Source: Pezicula radicicola (lineage: Eukaryota > Ascomycota > Leotiomycetes > Helotiales > Dermateaceae). From it: a stretch of 64,000 nucleotides of DNA. Numbering within the stretch: position 1 is the first letter of the stretch; every line of letters starts with the position of its first letter. The notes beneath the pieces were generated by a model, which saw only the letters and a list, made by a program, of their open reading frames with translations, was not told where the DNA came from and ran no database searches. The stretch spans positions 1 through 64,000 of the forward strand of contig PDUO01000067.1 of the NCBI GenBank assembly GCA_003008705.1. The letters are read 5' to 3'. The position numbers and the translations under genes were made by a program. Below, one piece after another: positions 1-11,767 of this stretch.

Positions 1-3000
1 TTCTTTTATATCTATCTTATCTTTAATAATATTAATAATTTTAATTATATTATATAATTATATTCTATATTTATTTATTATCTTATATTATAATCTTTAC
101 TTTATATCTTATATTTCTATATATATAGTTTAGAGATTTACCCTTTTATAATATTAGTAATTCCTCTATATAAAGTATAAAATATAAAGTATTATAGAAA
201 TTCTAGTATATTAATAATTCTCTAGAACTCTAATATAACTAAGTTATAAACCTATAAGAGGTTAGATAATAACTTTTAATTATTAGAAAATACTATCTTT
301 CTTAATATTAGTATCTTTATTTACTCTCTTTTAAAATAAATAACCTTCTTATAAGTAATAGTTTCTTAATACTTTAATTTAAATAGTTCTATTAATAAGT
401 TAATACTTTTAAAAGTATTATTTAAGAAAAAAAGGACTAAGAACTATATAAGAGTATAATAAGTATAGTTCTTCTAAAAAAGATATATTTCCTTAAGACT
501 AGTATACTTTTTAAATATATATAAAGGCTAATATTTATATAGTATAATTAACTTACTTTTTAAATTCTTCTTACTTCTTTTTCTAATAATTAAAATTAAC
601 TTTAAATTTAAACTAGTTATTTTTATAATACTTATTAAGAGAATATAATAATAATAAAATATCTTATTAATCTTAAATTAATAATAATATAAATAAGATA
701 TATATTACTTATCTAATAAGTTAGTATAATTTCTTTATTATAATAAGTTTTTAAATATATTATTACTTTAAGCTACTTTCTATTATTATTAATAAATAAG
801 AATATAAGAATAATTTATATTCTAAATCTATTATTATAATACTTATATAGATTCTTTATTAATATAAAGTAGATTATAATTTTAATATTAGTCTAGTTTA
901 TATATTCTTTAGTATATTCTAGGTTTTAAAGTTTAAGATTAATTAAAAGATCTTTTTAAATCTACTAAGGATAGTTAGTTTATTTAACTCTTATAGTTAT
1001 AAATTACTTATATTTTTAATAGTAATAAGTTTCTCTCTTAGTATCTTATAGTTATTATACTTATTATATAAATAAATAAATCTTTTAATATTATAATAAA
1101 GTATCTTAATATTAATAAACTTAGTTAATTTACTTTTATTATTTATTATATACTATTAAATAAAGGTTTATAAATTATTAGAATTAAGAATTATATTTAG
1201 ATTAAAAAATTTAGATTTAAAACTAAATCTATAAGTATATAAATAGTTATATAATAATATTTAAGACTTATTATTCTTAAAGCTTTTATTAGTTAATATA
1301 CTAGTATTTAAATAACTCTTTATAATATCTAAGATAGTAATTAATATTAGTAGTTATATTATATAACTATTATACTTTAATAGTATTATATATAGATTAT
1401 AAATTAAATATTATTATAATTATAAAAGAAAAATAAAAACTTTAATAAGAATAAATAATAGATATTCTACTCTTATATAAAGGTTAAATTAATTTATATT
1501 AAATCTAGTCTAAGTATTTTTAATTATATATAAATTAAAAATACTATTAGAATTAATACTATTCTAAACTTTAAATCTATATATTATAATTATAATATCT
1601 TTTAAATACTTATATATTAATAAAGCTAATAAGAGAACCCTTCTTAGATATATTAATAATAGAATAGATCTAATACTAGTAATTAAAAGAGNTTAAATTA
1701 ATTCTTAAACTATATATTAAATTAAGAAATAATTAAATAAAGTTTAAATTTATAATAATATTTATAACCTCCCTCCTCCTTTAATATATAATTAAGTTAT
1801 TATTAAACTAAAGTTTAAACTAAAGTATATACTCTCTAAAGTAATTAGAAATTAATTAAAGGATACTATTAAATAAGATTATTATTACTAAGAGATAGAT
1901 TAATTTAAAATTATATAAGAGCTTAGAATTAATATCTCTATTTTAATAATTTAGAATAAGATAAAAGTCTAGAATATTAATTAAATTAAATCTATAAAGA
2001 AGCTTATTCTTACTTCTATATAAGAAGTCTAATAATATAAGATTATATTATTATAGAAGTATTAAATATTAGATAATTAAAAGAGGGTAATATAAATAGA
2101 TAAAGCTATAATACTTATTAGAGAATACTAGAGTAAGTATTTAATATTATAAAAACTAGATAATAAGTATAATAAGGATTATATTAAAGTTAGATATAAT
2201 AACTATAATAAGATAATATTTTAAGGTTTATTTTTATATAATTTTAAAAAGTCTTATTATATTTATAATAAAGAAATCTTAGATAAAAAAAAGAAATACT
2301 AAAATATTATTAATAAATATAATATAGTCTTACTACTATATAAAGAAGTAGAATAGATTTATCTTTAAACTATAAATACTCTTAAATAATAAAAGCTTAA
2401 TAGAAAGAAACTAGAAAGAGTTATAATATAAGAGGTATTTTAGAAGAAAGAGATAATAAAGAGAGAGAAGAGTAAGGGAGAAGTTAATTTTATATAGTAT
2501 TATTAAGAGATTATTATTTCTAAGCTTATTCTATTTATAAATAAACTTAATTTAATAAATAAACCTCCTTTTATACTCTAATAAGATAGAGCTCTATTTT
2601 ATACTAACTAATATACCTTTCTATTATTTAAATAAAAGGATTATTTACTTTATAAATATATTAAGAATTTATTTAATATAAATATAATTAAGAATACTTA
2701 GATACTAATAAGAATAATTATTATAAATATATAGAATTAGTCTTATATATTAAAATAAATAAAAAGAGTATAATATATTAAATAAAATAAAATAAATTAA
2801 AATATAATAAAAAGATAGATTTCTTAGTAAATAAAGATTAATTAAAGAATTCTAGATAATAAGAGAGATAATAAATTTTATAAATAAAGATTTAATTACT
2901 CTTATAATTACTATTAGAAATAAAGGTAATTTATATAATTTTAATATTATTTAAAGTATATAAATTAGATTTAATACTTTAAAATTTAATTTTTATATTT

Positions 3001-3360
3001 ATATTTTTTTATTTATTTTTATTATTTAAAAAAAAGTATATTTTTAGTTTCTTAAAATAATTATATTTAATCTTTCTAAAAAGATATATTATATATATAT
3101 AATATAATATATAGTTTTTAACTTTTATAATAATATACTAGAATATTAAAAGTTATAAATATTAAGAGAAAAGAGTAAGAGCTAAAGTATTAATTATATA
3201 CTAATAAAATATAATAATTAACTTTATTTATAATAGTAGATAGTTTATCTCTTCTAGTTTAGTTTACTACTTAAGCTTATTTATATTTCTAGTTTCTAAA
3301 TTTTAGAAAATACCTTTTCTAGAATCTAATTCTTAGATAAACTAAAGACTAAAGTTAATA
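1..3360. repeat. Extremely AT-rich, RIP-mutated block (dead repeat)
   Basis: This stretch is almost only A and T with scattered G and C, and on reading I found essentially no CA, TG or CG dinucleotides, whereas TA is everywhere. Loss of CpA and TpG with gain of TpA is the signature of RIP, which mutates duplicated DNA in ascomycetes. No open frame survives. Normal base composition returns abruptly near 3360-3370. The block therefore looks like one or more old transposon copies. A faint DDE-transposase-like string is noted separately. One ambiguous base (N) lies at 1692. Confidence 0.9.
1800..3000 (+). mobile_element. Possible RIP-degraded Tc1/mariner-like transposase remnant
   Basis: Around 2575-2640 one forward frame reads stops and sense codons that, if C-to-T changes are imagined reversed, resemble the D-x-A-P...H-T segment of Tc1/mariner-type transposases (an Asp-Arg-Ala block followed by Tyr-Thr-Asn). 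No ends, terminal inverted repeats or target duplications can be seen, and every frame is full of stops. The assignment rests on a short resemblance inside mutated DNA and could be chance; the limits given are approximate. Confidence 0.2.
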
Positions 3361-3426
3361 AATTCAGAACTAGATTTATCCTATTCACCACAGAAGTAGA
3401 ACATCTAGCCATTACACCATTTCGCC
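3350..3426 (-). tRNA. tRNA-like remnant at the RIP boundary
   Basis: Read on the minus strand, the segment starts GGCGAAATGGTGTAATGGCT, which looks like a tRNA 5' acceptor strand plus D-arm (A box). It is followed by a possible anticodon arm and then AGTTCTGAATTT, a weak match to the B box GGTTCGAATCC. The second half lies inside the AT-rich block and does not fold into a clean T-arm. It is probably a tRNA gene whose 3' half was mutated along with the neighbouring repeat, or a chance similarity. I do not assign an amino acid. Confidence 0.25.
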
Positions 3427-3982
3427 TTGTCCCGAAGGGCAGGTGTGGAATTCATTACTTCACTATATACACACCCCTTGGACTTTGGCCACAGAACTTA
3501 CGACGGAAGAAAGTTAAGAAAACAAGTTTCAGTGGAAAGAAAGCCATCTGTATTCTGCTATCTTGGCGTTGAGGCATACTATTGGAATACATGAGTCCGG
3601 CTCAGTCACTAACTTGCTTTGAGTAACTCTAGAGCATCAGTTTCGTGGGCTCTCCTGATCGCTAAGGCTCATGTTCAGGCTCGCTTCCCCTTAAATACCC
3701 TGCAATTCCAGCGCGTCATTCAGCCTGCAGGAAGATCCGGGGATGTCAAACCGAGTTCCCCGGTGACAGCATAACAAGCTTCGAGCCTCCAATCCAACGC
3801 ATTTCCAACATCGACAATCAGGTAGCGATTGTATGCACCCTGCCGTATAGACCACCTGGATACGTGTTTCCAGTTATTTTCATTATATGATTTGACCGCT
3901 CATTCTAAGTCTTCAATGCTCTCTTCAACTTAGACTTCCCACAAATAGAGCTCAAGTTCAACACGAGCTTTCATCAAGCACA
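3427..3982. other. 5' intergenic region of the GH3 gene
   Basis: Normal-composition DNA between the RIP block and the GH3 start codon. It contains pyrimidine-rich stretches typical of fungal promoters just upstream of the ATG (3905-3970). I see no other gene in it. Confidence 0.5.
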
Positions 3983-6871
3983 ATGGACCGAAGGGCAGAA
4001 GCAAGTCAGAGCCGCGAGGGCCTTCTTCAATCACACAACGAGAGAGAAAGCGCTCCTTTACGAAAATCCCTCGAGGATGCCTACGGTTCCGATAATGAGT
4101 CTGATCTCGATGTCTCCGAATATCTCGACAACGACCCCCTCAATGGCCGATCAAAGGCACCTGTAGCCGCCTATAAAGGATCACAGAAGCTTGCCATCCT
4201 CCGCAGAAACTTTTCTAGACGGACGAAATGCCTTCTTATTTTCTTCGCTATTGGCATCGTATTCTGGTCGATACTTGCAGGTGGCGGTTTCTGGCTCTAT
4301 AAGCTTTCGCCCTCGGACGGGCAGTCCCCGCCATGGTATCCCACACCGCTTGGAGGCACAATCTCTTCATGGAGCGAGAGTTATAAGAAGGCACAGGTGT
4401 TGGTGAAGCAGATGTCACTGCCTGAAAAAGTGAACATCACGACAGGAACGGGTTGGCAAATGGGTTTGGCTGTAGGTCAAACCGCCCCGGCTGTACAAGT
4501 TGGATTCCCGGCTCTTGCGTTACAGGATGGTCCACTTGGAATTCGATTTGCAGATAATGCGACAGCTTTCCCGGCAGGTATCACTGTGGGCGCAACTTGG
4601 AATAAAGATTTGATGTATAAACGAGGCAAAGCACACGGACAAGAAGCACGATTGAAGGGAATAAATGTGTTGTTGGGACCCTGTGTGGGGCCTCTTGGAC
4701 GTATGCCAGCTGGAGGCCGTAACTGGGAGGGCTTTGGAAGTGATCCATACTTGCAAGGAATTGCTGCTGCGGAAACGATCAAGGGTATTCAAGAAGAAGG
4801 CGTGATGGCTACGATCAAGCATTTTATCGGGAACGAGCAAGAGCATTTCAGGCAGAGCTTCGAGTGGGGACTACCCAACGCTATGTCTTCTAACATTGAC
4901 GACAGGACCCTCCATGAGTTGTATGGTTGGCCCTTCGCGGATGCCGTGAAGGCAGGCGTCGCAAGTGTGATGTGCAGCTACCAAATGCTCAATAACTCAT
5001 ATGCCTGCAGCAACTCGAAACTTTTGAATGGTATTTTAAAGGATGAGTTAGGATTCCAAGGCTTTGTACAGTCGGATTGGCTTGCACAGAGATCTGGCGT
5101 GGCAAGTGCACTCTCAGGTCTCGATATGAGCATGCCGGGAGATGGACTACGATGGGCTACCGGCAACTCTCTTTGGGGATCAGAAATGACCAAAGCTGTT
5201 TTGAACGGTTCTCTCCCAGTTTCTCGTCTTAATGACATGGTCACTAGGATTGTCGCTTCGTGGTACCAGCTCGGCCAGGATGACAAATCAAAGTTTGATG
5301 GAGAAGGACCAAACTTTTCATCGTGGACAAATGATCGGACAGGCATTGTCAATGTCGGATCTCCCGACGACAAAGATATCAAGGTTGTCAATAAGTTCAT
5401 CGACGTACAAGGAACTGGCGATGATGCTCACTCGATCGTTGCACGTCAGGTCGCGACCGAAGGCACCGTTCTTCTCAAGAACGAAGACAACATTCTACCG
5501 TTGAGTAAGAATGGGTGGCCAGCTACCGAAAATCACGAAATCGTGATGCGTATTGGCATATTCGGAGAGGACGCTGGAGAGGGAAATGGACCCAATGCCT
5601 GTGCTGACAGAGGTTGTAATCAAGGCACTCTAGGGTCTGGTTGGGGATCCGGAGCAGTGGAGTTCCCGTATTTGGTATCCCCAATATCTGCTTTGAAGAA
5701 GGCATTCGATCCGGAGAAAGTCTACGTCACCGACTTCCCTACCAATCACCCACCCACGAAACAAGCTCCTGCAATCTTACAAGATCAAGATGTCTGCATT
5801 GTATTTGCCAATTCGGATGCCGGTGAGGGATACATTGGTTCTGATGGTGTCCGTGGAGATCGAAACGATCTCTTCCTTCAGAAAGATGGCGATAAATTGA
5901 TAAAAGAAGTCTCTGAAGGTTGTGGCGGTGGTAAGGGAAGCACAGTCGTTGTTATCCACTCAGTTGGCCCAGTTATTCTGGAGAGGTGGCTTCATCTACC
6001 AGGCGTCAAAGCCGTGCTCTATGCAAACCTCCCTGGCCAAGAGTCTGGTAACGCAATCACGGATATTCTCCTAGGTGTCGCTAATCCCAGCGGAAAACTC
6101 CCTTACACTTTGGGTAAATCTCTCGATGACTATGGCCCTGGAGCAAAAGTTTTATATTTGCCAAACGGCCCCATCCCTCAACAGAACTTTTCGGAAGGGC
6201 TCTATGTTGATTATAGACATTTTGACAAGCAAGATATTGAGCCTACCTTCGAATTCGGATTTGGGCTTTCTTATACCACATTTGAGTATTCCAACCTCAC
6301 CATCACACCAGTAAAGGCAAAATCTGCTCTTCCTTCACCTCGCCCAGCGGCCCTGAAGCCACCAATGTATGGTGATGTGATTCCAGATCCATCAACAGCA
6401 CTATGGCCAAATGGCTTCCGCAAGCTTTCGAAATTTGTTTACCCATACATCGACAAAGTTAGCGACGTTAAGCGGGGCAAGTACCCGTACCCTGCTGGTT
6501 ACGATGTCGAACAGAAGCCTTCGCAAGCAGGCGGCGGTGAGGGTGGCAACCCCGACCTCTGGGAAACATACGTTCGCGTATTAGTTAATGTCCGAAACAC
6601 GGGCTCTGTCCTCGGCAAGGAGGTCGCGCAGTTATATTTGTCGTATCCCGAATCTAAAGATGGAATGGATTTCCCGGTGAAGGTCCTGAGGGGATTTAAA
6701 AAATTGGAATTGAAGGCTGGGGAAGTAGGAACGGCGGTGTATGAGTTGACGAGGAGGGACCTGAGTTATTGGGATGTGATACAACAGAATTGGGTTCTGC
6801 CCACTGACGGACAGTTTACAATTAGAGTTGGGTCTAGCTCAAGGGATCTCAGGGTCGAGGGCTTGTTCTAG
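3983..6871 (+). CDS. Membrane-anchored GH3 beta-glucosidase (BglE-like)
   Basis: A single uninterrupted exon encodes 962 residues of a family 3 glycoside hydrolase, expected to remove terminal beta-D-glucose from cello-oligosaccharides and other beta-glucosides. The first ~80 residues are hydrophilic and acidic without a signal peptide, and residues ~82-108 form a hydrophobic segment (starting CLLIFFAIGIVF). The catalytic part would then be outside the cell or in the secretory lumen as a type II membrane protein, the arrangement known for Aspergillus BglE-type enzymes. The GH3 N-terminal barrel carries the KHFIGNEQE motif and the nucleophile region GFVQSDW, with the catalytic Asp at about residue 365. 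The alpha/beta sandwich domain and a C-terminal fibronectin III-like domain (~830-960) follow. Length and motifs look complete. The ATG at 3983 is the first in frame. The downstream neighbour is on the opposite strand and converges on it. Confidence 0.93.
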   Translation: MDRRAEASQSREGLLQSHNERESAPLRKSLEDAYGSDNESDLDVSEYLDNDPLNGRSKAPVAAYKGSQKLAILRRNFSRRTKCLLIFFAIGIVFWSILAGGGFWLYKLSPSDGQSPPWYPTPLGGTISSWSESYKKAQVLVKQMSLPEKVNITTGTGWQMGLAVGQTAPAVQVGFPALALQDGPLGIRFADNATAFPAGITVGATWNKDLMYKRGKAHGQEARLKGINVLLGPCVGPLGRMPAGGRNWEGFGSDPYLQGIAAAETIKGIQEEGVMATIKHFIGNEQEHFRQSFEWGLPNAMSSNIDDRTLHELYGWPFADAVKAGVASVMCSYQMLNNSYACSNSKLLNGILKDELGFQGFVQSDWLAQRSGVASALSGLDMSMPGDGLRWATGNSLWGSEMTKAVLNGSLPVSRLNDMVTRIVASWYQLGQDDKSKFDGEGPNFSSWTNDRTGIVNVGSPDDKDIKVVNKFIDVQGTGDDAHSIVARQVATEGTVLLKNEDNILPLSKNGWPATENHEIVMRIGIFGEDAGEGNGPNACADRGCNQGTLGSGWGSGAVEFPYLVSPISALKKAFDPEKVYVTDFPTNHPPTKQAPAILQDQDVCIVFANSDAGEGYIGSDGVRGDRNDLFLQKDGDKLIKEVSEGCGGGKGSTVVVIHSVGPVILERWLHLPGVKAVLYANLPGQESGNAITDILLGVANPSGKLPYTLGKSLDDYGPGAKVLYLPNGPIPQQNFSEGLYVDYRHFDKQDIEPTFEFGFGLSYTTFEYSNLTITPVKAKSALPSPRPAALKPPMYGDVIPDPSTALWPNGFRKLSKFVYPYIDKVSDVKRGKYPYPAGYDVEQKPSQAGGGEGGNPDLWETYVRVLVNVRNTGSVLGKEVAQLYLSYPESKDGMDFPVKVLRGFKKLELKAGEVGTAVYELTRRDLSYWDVIQQNWVLPTDGQFTIRVGSSSRDLRVEGLF

Positions 6872-7101
6872 GTCAAATGGGTACACGGTTGAAATAAAAG
6901 GAGTTGGGAATCTTGTTCAGAGATTAGGGTATTGGAGAATTAGAGGTAAAATGTACATCCTTGCAACTTGCCCAGGGCCGTGGGGATTGGCTGGCTTCAA
7001 CAGATAATATCTAAACCAGCCCTACGCCTTGCTTGCATATGTGGAAGACTCCAGTGGCACAACAAGTTCTAGAAGCCAGATTTCCCTAGCGCCCTCCTTG
7101 A

Positions 7102-9234
7102 CTATGGCAGCTTACCAGAGACTTCAACGCCGACTTCAATACCTTTCGTATTAACGATTTCCGCAGAACTCTCTTCATCTTCTACGTTATTACTACCTGC
7201 TTCGCTAAGCGAGGGCTCGCCTTTCGACTTGCTACTTTAAAAAAGTTAGTTTGCGCTTCTTTTAAGAAAAGGCATAGATAGATAGTACTTACTCTCTTCT
7301 GTGAAGAAAAAGTGCGAGACAGAATAGGAAAAAGAGTCCTGTATAGAATGCGAATCCGGTAGGCCATCCTTTCTTCCACTGCGGGGCATCGATAGTTGGG
7401 AATAGTAATAAGGGAACCCAGATGTAGGTAGAATATCCAGCTGTCATCATAGCAGACTATAATCTATGATTAACTTGATTCGAAAAGTCACACCTCAAAA
7501 ACAGGTTTGAACACTTACTATAACCACAGCACGCTCCTCAGCATCATCTCTAAGGATGACATTGACGACCGAGTATAGAATTGGGCTGATACAACCTTGT
7601 AAACCAAAGGCATACCAAGCGATGAACCTATTTGATTTTCTTTTTAGCAAATTTCCCTTACATAGATAGCATTTAAGACATGATACATACATTAGCCATT
7701 TTGGAACATTCCAAACTGTCATGACAGTCGTGGAAAATATCCCAGCCACAGTCGGTACGGCATAGACAATCCAAGGGGGATAGATTGCCGCCAGAGTTGT
7801 CCCTAACCAAGATGCAATGATTGAAATTGCATTTATTACTGTAGGGAGTTTGTTCACTTGAGGGACGCTGTAACCTTCTGCCTATTACCTCGTTAGTCAT
7901 CTCGCCCAAACATAATAATGAAAAGACTTACTTTCAGCCAGAGGCTCATGTAGCCATCAGGATACGACAGATTGATCATGCACCTTCAATAAAAAATCAG
8001 CAATCATGACTCCAAATCCGAAGAAGGAATAAAGAAAGAAAGGAAACAGAAAAAACTCACACATAAGCCAACATAAAAACCCAAATATGCCACCTCCTCA
8101 ATGTTCTCTTAAAAACATCAAAATTAACCTTTCCAGGTAAAACAGTCCCATTATCCCTCAACCTCTTTTTCGAATACTCAATCTCCTCACCACTAAAGAA
8201 ATAGGTCTTCGGTGATTCTGGAATTCCTGGGAAGACAAAAAATCCAACCAATGCGACGGGAATTGTAATTATTCCATCGATTACGAACAGCCATCGCCAA
8301 CCGCTTAGTCCTCCTACTCCGTTTAGGTTGGTGTAGGCTGCTGCTTGGAGGTAGCCACTGAACATTGTACCGAGTGCGTTGCAGAGGAACCAGGTTCCTG
8401 CTCGCTTGAAGAGTTCTTCTTTTTTGTACCAGGAGCCTAGGTGGTAGGAATTAGTATGCGTATAATAATATGTGCTGACGAGTTCTTGAATCGCTTAATT
8501 TCATGAATTCCTTGCCGAATTGTATTGGAGGAACGAATTCGTAAGTTAAGCAACGTATAAGAATATAGACAGAGCAACTTAAAATGAGAAACTTTACCAA
8601 GGATAAAGTGAGTACCAGCAAATACTGGAGCTTCTGCAACACCAACTAAAAATCGTAGAGCATATAGTTGATTTACATTTGTTACTCGAGATTGACAGAA
8701 TGTTAAAACACCCCAGATGACTTCAAGTGTTGGAAGGCCCCATCGTGCACTGTATCATGAGAATTAGTAAATCGTCGAACAAGAAAGGTAAGGAAGCGAT
8801 GAATAGGTACATTTTTGGTCGAGAAAGAAGTAACATCAGAGGTATCTGAGATACTACATAAGCAGTATAATACATGATATTGAAATTATTCAATTGGTTT
8901 CCGTAGAGCTTGAGATCTTCTTTCATTCCACTGACATAGGCATTGGTGATATTGGTCTGGTCTAGAAACTTGGTAAAGACTAATCACCAGCGTTGAAATT
9001 AGCGGCATGTAGACGGCAATATCAGAGAGAAAAACCCACAACAGAAGCAGGCATATGTTAGAATTGAAACATCGAGTTTGAAGAGAAGTCTTTGATATGA
9101 TTAGCCTTCACAACTAGTTGTTATCGTGTTTGATGTACTCACTTTCTCTCAACCTCTGGATACTTCTTTGGATACCAATCAAACACTTCTTTGAACACAC
9201 CCACCAGTGACTTGCGTTCCCTCGCTTTTGGCAT
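7102..9234 (-). CDS. MFS transporter, Dal5/Seo1/Liz1 (anion:cation symporter) family
   Basis: A multi-exon gene with about nine short introns, so no single long frame exists. Start ATG is 9234-9232 (protein begins [14 protein letters not shown]) and the stop is 7104-7102. Spliced segments include [20 protein letters not shown] (loop after TM1, typical of the Dal5/Liz1 group), a TM2 region, [32 protein letters not shown] and PGIPESPKT, then a second half with TM segments ending at 7300, and a hydrophilic tail. Two such joins are the donor at 9142 and the last intron, which gives [12 protein letters not shown]. Known relatives import allantoate, pantothenate, biotin or nicotinate at the plasma membrane; the substrate here cannot be told. 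It is divergent from the 2OG oxygenase gene across 828 bp that contains GATA sites, which suggests co-regulation. Confidence 0.88.
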
Positions 9235-9282
9235 ATTTAAAAGGTCGCTAGGGGAGTTTGTGCTGAGGTAGTTTAATTTTCA

Positions 9283-9894
9283 GATAAGATCTTTGGCAAG
9301 ATAGTCTTCCATTAAGTACTCAACTCAAGATCGCTCGCTTCCAGCCACTTTCAAACCCTTTCGGAAATGTCATGGTTGCAGAAAGCACACAATAATGGCG
9401 ATTTAGATCGACCATAGGGAACTAGGGTGTTCACTCGATCAATTGCTGTTAGTGGGTACTTGTAATAACCGCTTGCTTGCATTGCTCCAAATCCAGAAAA
9501 GACATGACAACCTTTGCTTCTATTCCGAATAGCCAGTGATAATCACTTAATTCAACCTCCCTTTCCAAAAGCTTATCTCACACTCAAAATAATGTGCCTC
9601 AGAACTGAGCCTTGTACGCCTCAACCAACGGTATTTCCAAATCTAGAGATCTAATGTGACGAACGGTCGCATGTATGCATGGGCTAAACCCATAACGTCA
9701 CTTGCTCGAACTAGCACGCAATATATCAACCCCGCAGTTGACATACCCCAAAGAGCCATCAAACCCACAACTTCTCATCAGATAACGAGTAAGCATCTCT
9801 CAAATTACATGCTTACGATCCTGTTCTCGATTCAAAGATAAGGAAGTGCGTCTTCTAATGTGTAATTGGAGTAGTAACACCGAACACATTATCT
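9283..9894. promoter_or_regulatory. GATA-factor sites in a divergent promoter
   Basis: The 828-bp region between the transporter (-) and oxygenase (+) start codons contains GATAAG at 9283-9288, its complement CTTATC at 9572-9577, and GATAAG at 9837-9842. Further GATAA cores occur at 9538 and 9781, and one more in reverse at 9889-9894. AreA/NIT2-type regulators bind HGATAR elements, often in pairs. About 0.4 GATAAG hexamers would be expected by chance in this length on two strands. Function is inferred. Confidence 0.5.
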
Positions 9895-10062
9895 TTTTGC
9901 TGACCAATCTGCATTAATCCCAAAATTCTTTTGCAAAACGGCAATAGCGGCACATTTTACATACAGGTAAACCTACAAGTATCTGTATCTCCCACTCAAG
10001 ACCTCGTGAAACACAAATCAGCCTGAATCACTTAAATCCAACCCAATTTCAAAATCTCCAAA

Positions 10063-11347
10063 ATGCCTTCAGCAACACTAACGCCCTATGAGCAAGTGCC
10101 CGAAACCAAAGAAGATCTCGACTGGGCAGAACTTGTAACCCTCGACCTGTCACAGTGGGAAAAGCCAGGTGGAAAGCAAAAGCTCGCTGAGCAACTCAAG
10201 CACGCCGTGCATCACGTAGGATTCTTCTACGTCAAAAACTTCGGCATCTCACAAGAAGAAGTTGATCGTCAGTTTGCATTGGGTAGAGAGTTTTATAATT
10301 TGCCGTTAGAGGAGAAATTGAAGTATCATAATCTTGAGGATCTGGAGAGGGGTGAATATAATGGGTATCGGCCCAGTGGGTTGAGACAGTAAGTTGTTTT
10401 CTTTTTGGAATATTTGGGGAAAGGAGAGCTAACGGTTGGATAGAATTGCTGAGGGTGTTACGGATAATGTTCAGGTTTACAACATTCCTAAGTTTGATGG
10501 TTATCATCCAAGACCACAGCCCAAAGTTTTACAAGATCACATTGACGAGATCGAGAAGTTCAGTAGAGTACGTCTCCCTGACTAAAACCTGCAAACGAGA
10601 CTAAACTAATGAAAACTAGGATTGCCACGAGAAAGTAGTTCTCAAACTCCTCCGCATCTTGGCTGTAGTTTTGGAACTCCCAGATGAAGACCAACTAGTA
10701 AAAGACCACGCCTATGACAAAAAAGGCGAAGATCATCTCCGCTACATGCACTACTCAAAACGAACAGTTGAAGAGAACGAGAAAGTAGGCTCTCTCTATT
10801 CAGCCGGCCACACAGATCTTGGCACTATCACTCTTCTTTTCCGTCAACCAGTTGCAGCATTGCAAATTCTCAATTCGGAGAACCAGTGGAAGTGGGTGAA
10901 GCCACAGGATGCTACTATTACAGTTAACATCTGTGATGCTTTGAGCGCTCTTACTGGTGGTTATTTCAAGAGTAGTATTCATCGTGTTCATGCTCCTCCA
11001 AAGGATCAAGCACACATTGATAGATTGGGTGTTTTGTTCTTCGCTAGGTAAGTTACGTCCAGTTCAGAATTCCCAGAAACCTGCTGACGCTTGACAAAAA
11101 AAGACCAAACAACCATGTAGTCCTAGAGCCTATCACCAACAGCCCTGTACTCAATCGCCTTGGTCTCAAGGAGAATGATTTCACTGCACTTGGTAACAGA
11201 CTCACTGTCGAAGAATGGGTGAAGGTTCGCCAGATGCAGCAACAGAGACGTAGGAAGCCGGTTGAGGTGACTAGAGATGGAAAGTATACGTTCAAGGAGA
11301 AGGATATGGAGATTATTCCTGGTTTGACTGCAAAGGTCTACAACTAG
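10063..11347 (+). CDS. 2-oxoglutarate/Fe(II)-dependent oxygenase (isopenicillin N synthase-like)
   Basis: Four exons fit consensus splice sites: 10063-10388, 10444-10567, 10620-11047 and 11104-11347. The protein has the N-terminal DIOX_N region (LKHAVHHVGFFYVKNFGI) followed by the double-stranded beta-helix core. The core has the iron ligands His and Asp in SAGHTDLGTITLL and the distal His in SSIHRVHAPP. The co-substrate Arg is expected shortly after, in the DRLGVLFFARPNNH region. Such enzymes hydroxylate, desaturate or cyclise small molecules using 2-oxoglutarate and O2. The substrate is unknown; fungal members include flavonoid- and gibberellin-oxidase-like proteins. It shares a promoter region with the MFS transporter, so the two may handle the same imported compound. 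The protein ends Lys-Val-Tyr-Asn before TAG. Confidence 0.9.
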
Positions 11348-11767
11348 ATATTCAATATCAGCTATTTTTGGCCTGAATAAATATTCGATCGCAAGGTGCG
11401 ATCATGTGAGAGCGGCAACATCCTATGGAATATCTTCTAGTATCTATAGAAGTCTTGTGAGTTGCTCATACTCGCCTATTACTGATGATGCTCCACAGAA
11501 ATCATTTAGTATCAATACATAGCAAAACTGCACTCAGAATTATTTTTGAATAATTTCTCCCCGTGCACTGTCACATCTATTTAAGATCCAAATCCACTCA
11601 TTACCAGACTTAAAACTCTTATCTCAACCGTTTCCTCCCTCGCCAAGTGGATAGTATCAACATTCCAAGATCCCAATCCAATACTAGCCATGTCTCAGTC
11701 ACAGGAATGGCCTCACAACCTCTAGACAACGACTCCTCTAAAACTCTCCCTTCCCTCCCTCTTTCTT
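11348..11767. other. Intergenic region after the oxygenase gene
   Basis: No complete gene is visible, but from about 11647 two forward frames look weakly coding and may belong to the 5' part of the next gene, whose start is unresolved. Confidence 0.4.

Noticed and set aside
1..3360. AT-rich block as mitochondrial DNA or a centromere
   Set aside because: The absence of CA/TG while A, T, TA and some G/C remain fits RIP better than mitochondrial genes, none of which is recognisable. The length is too short to call a centromere.
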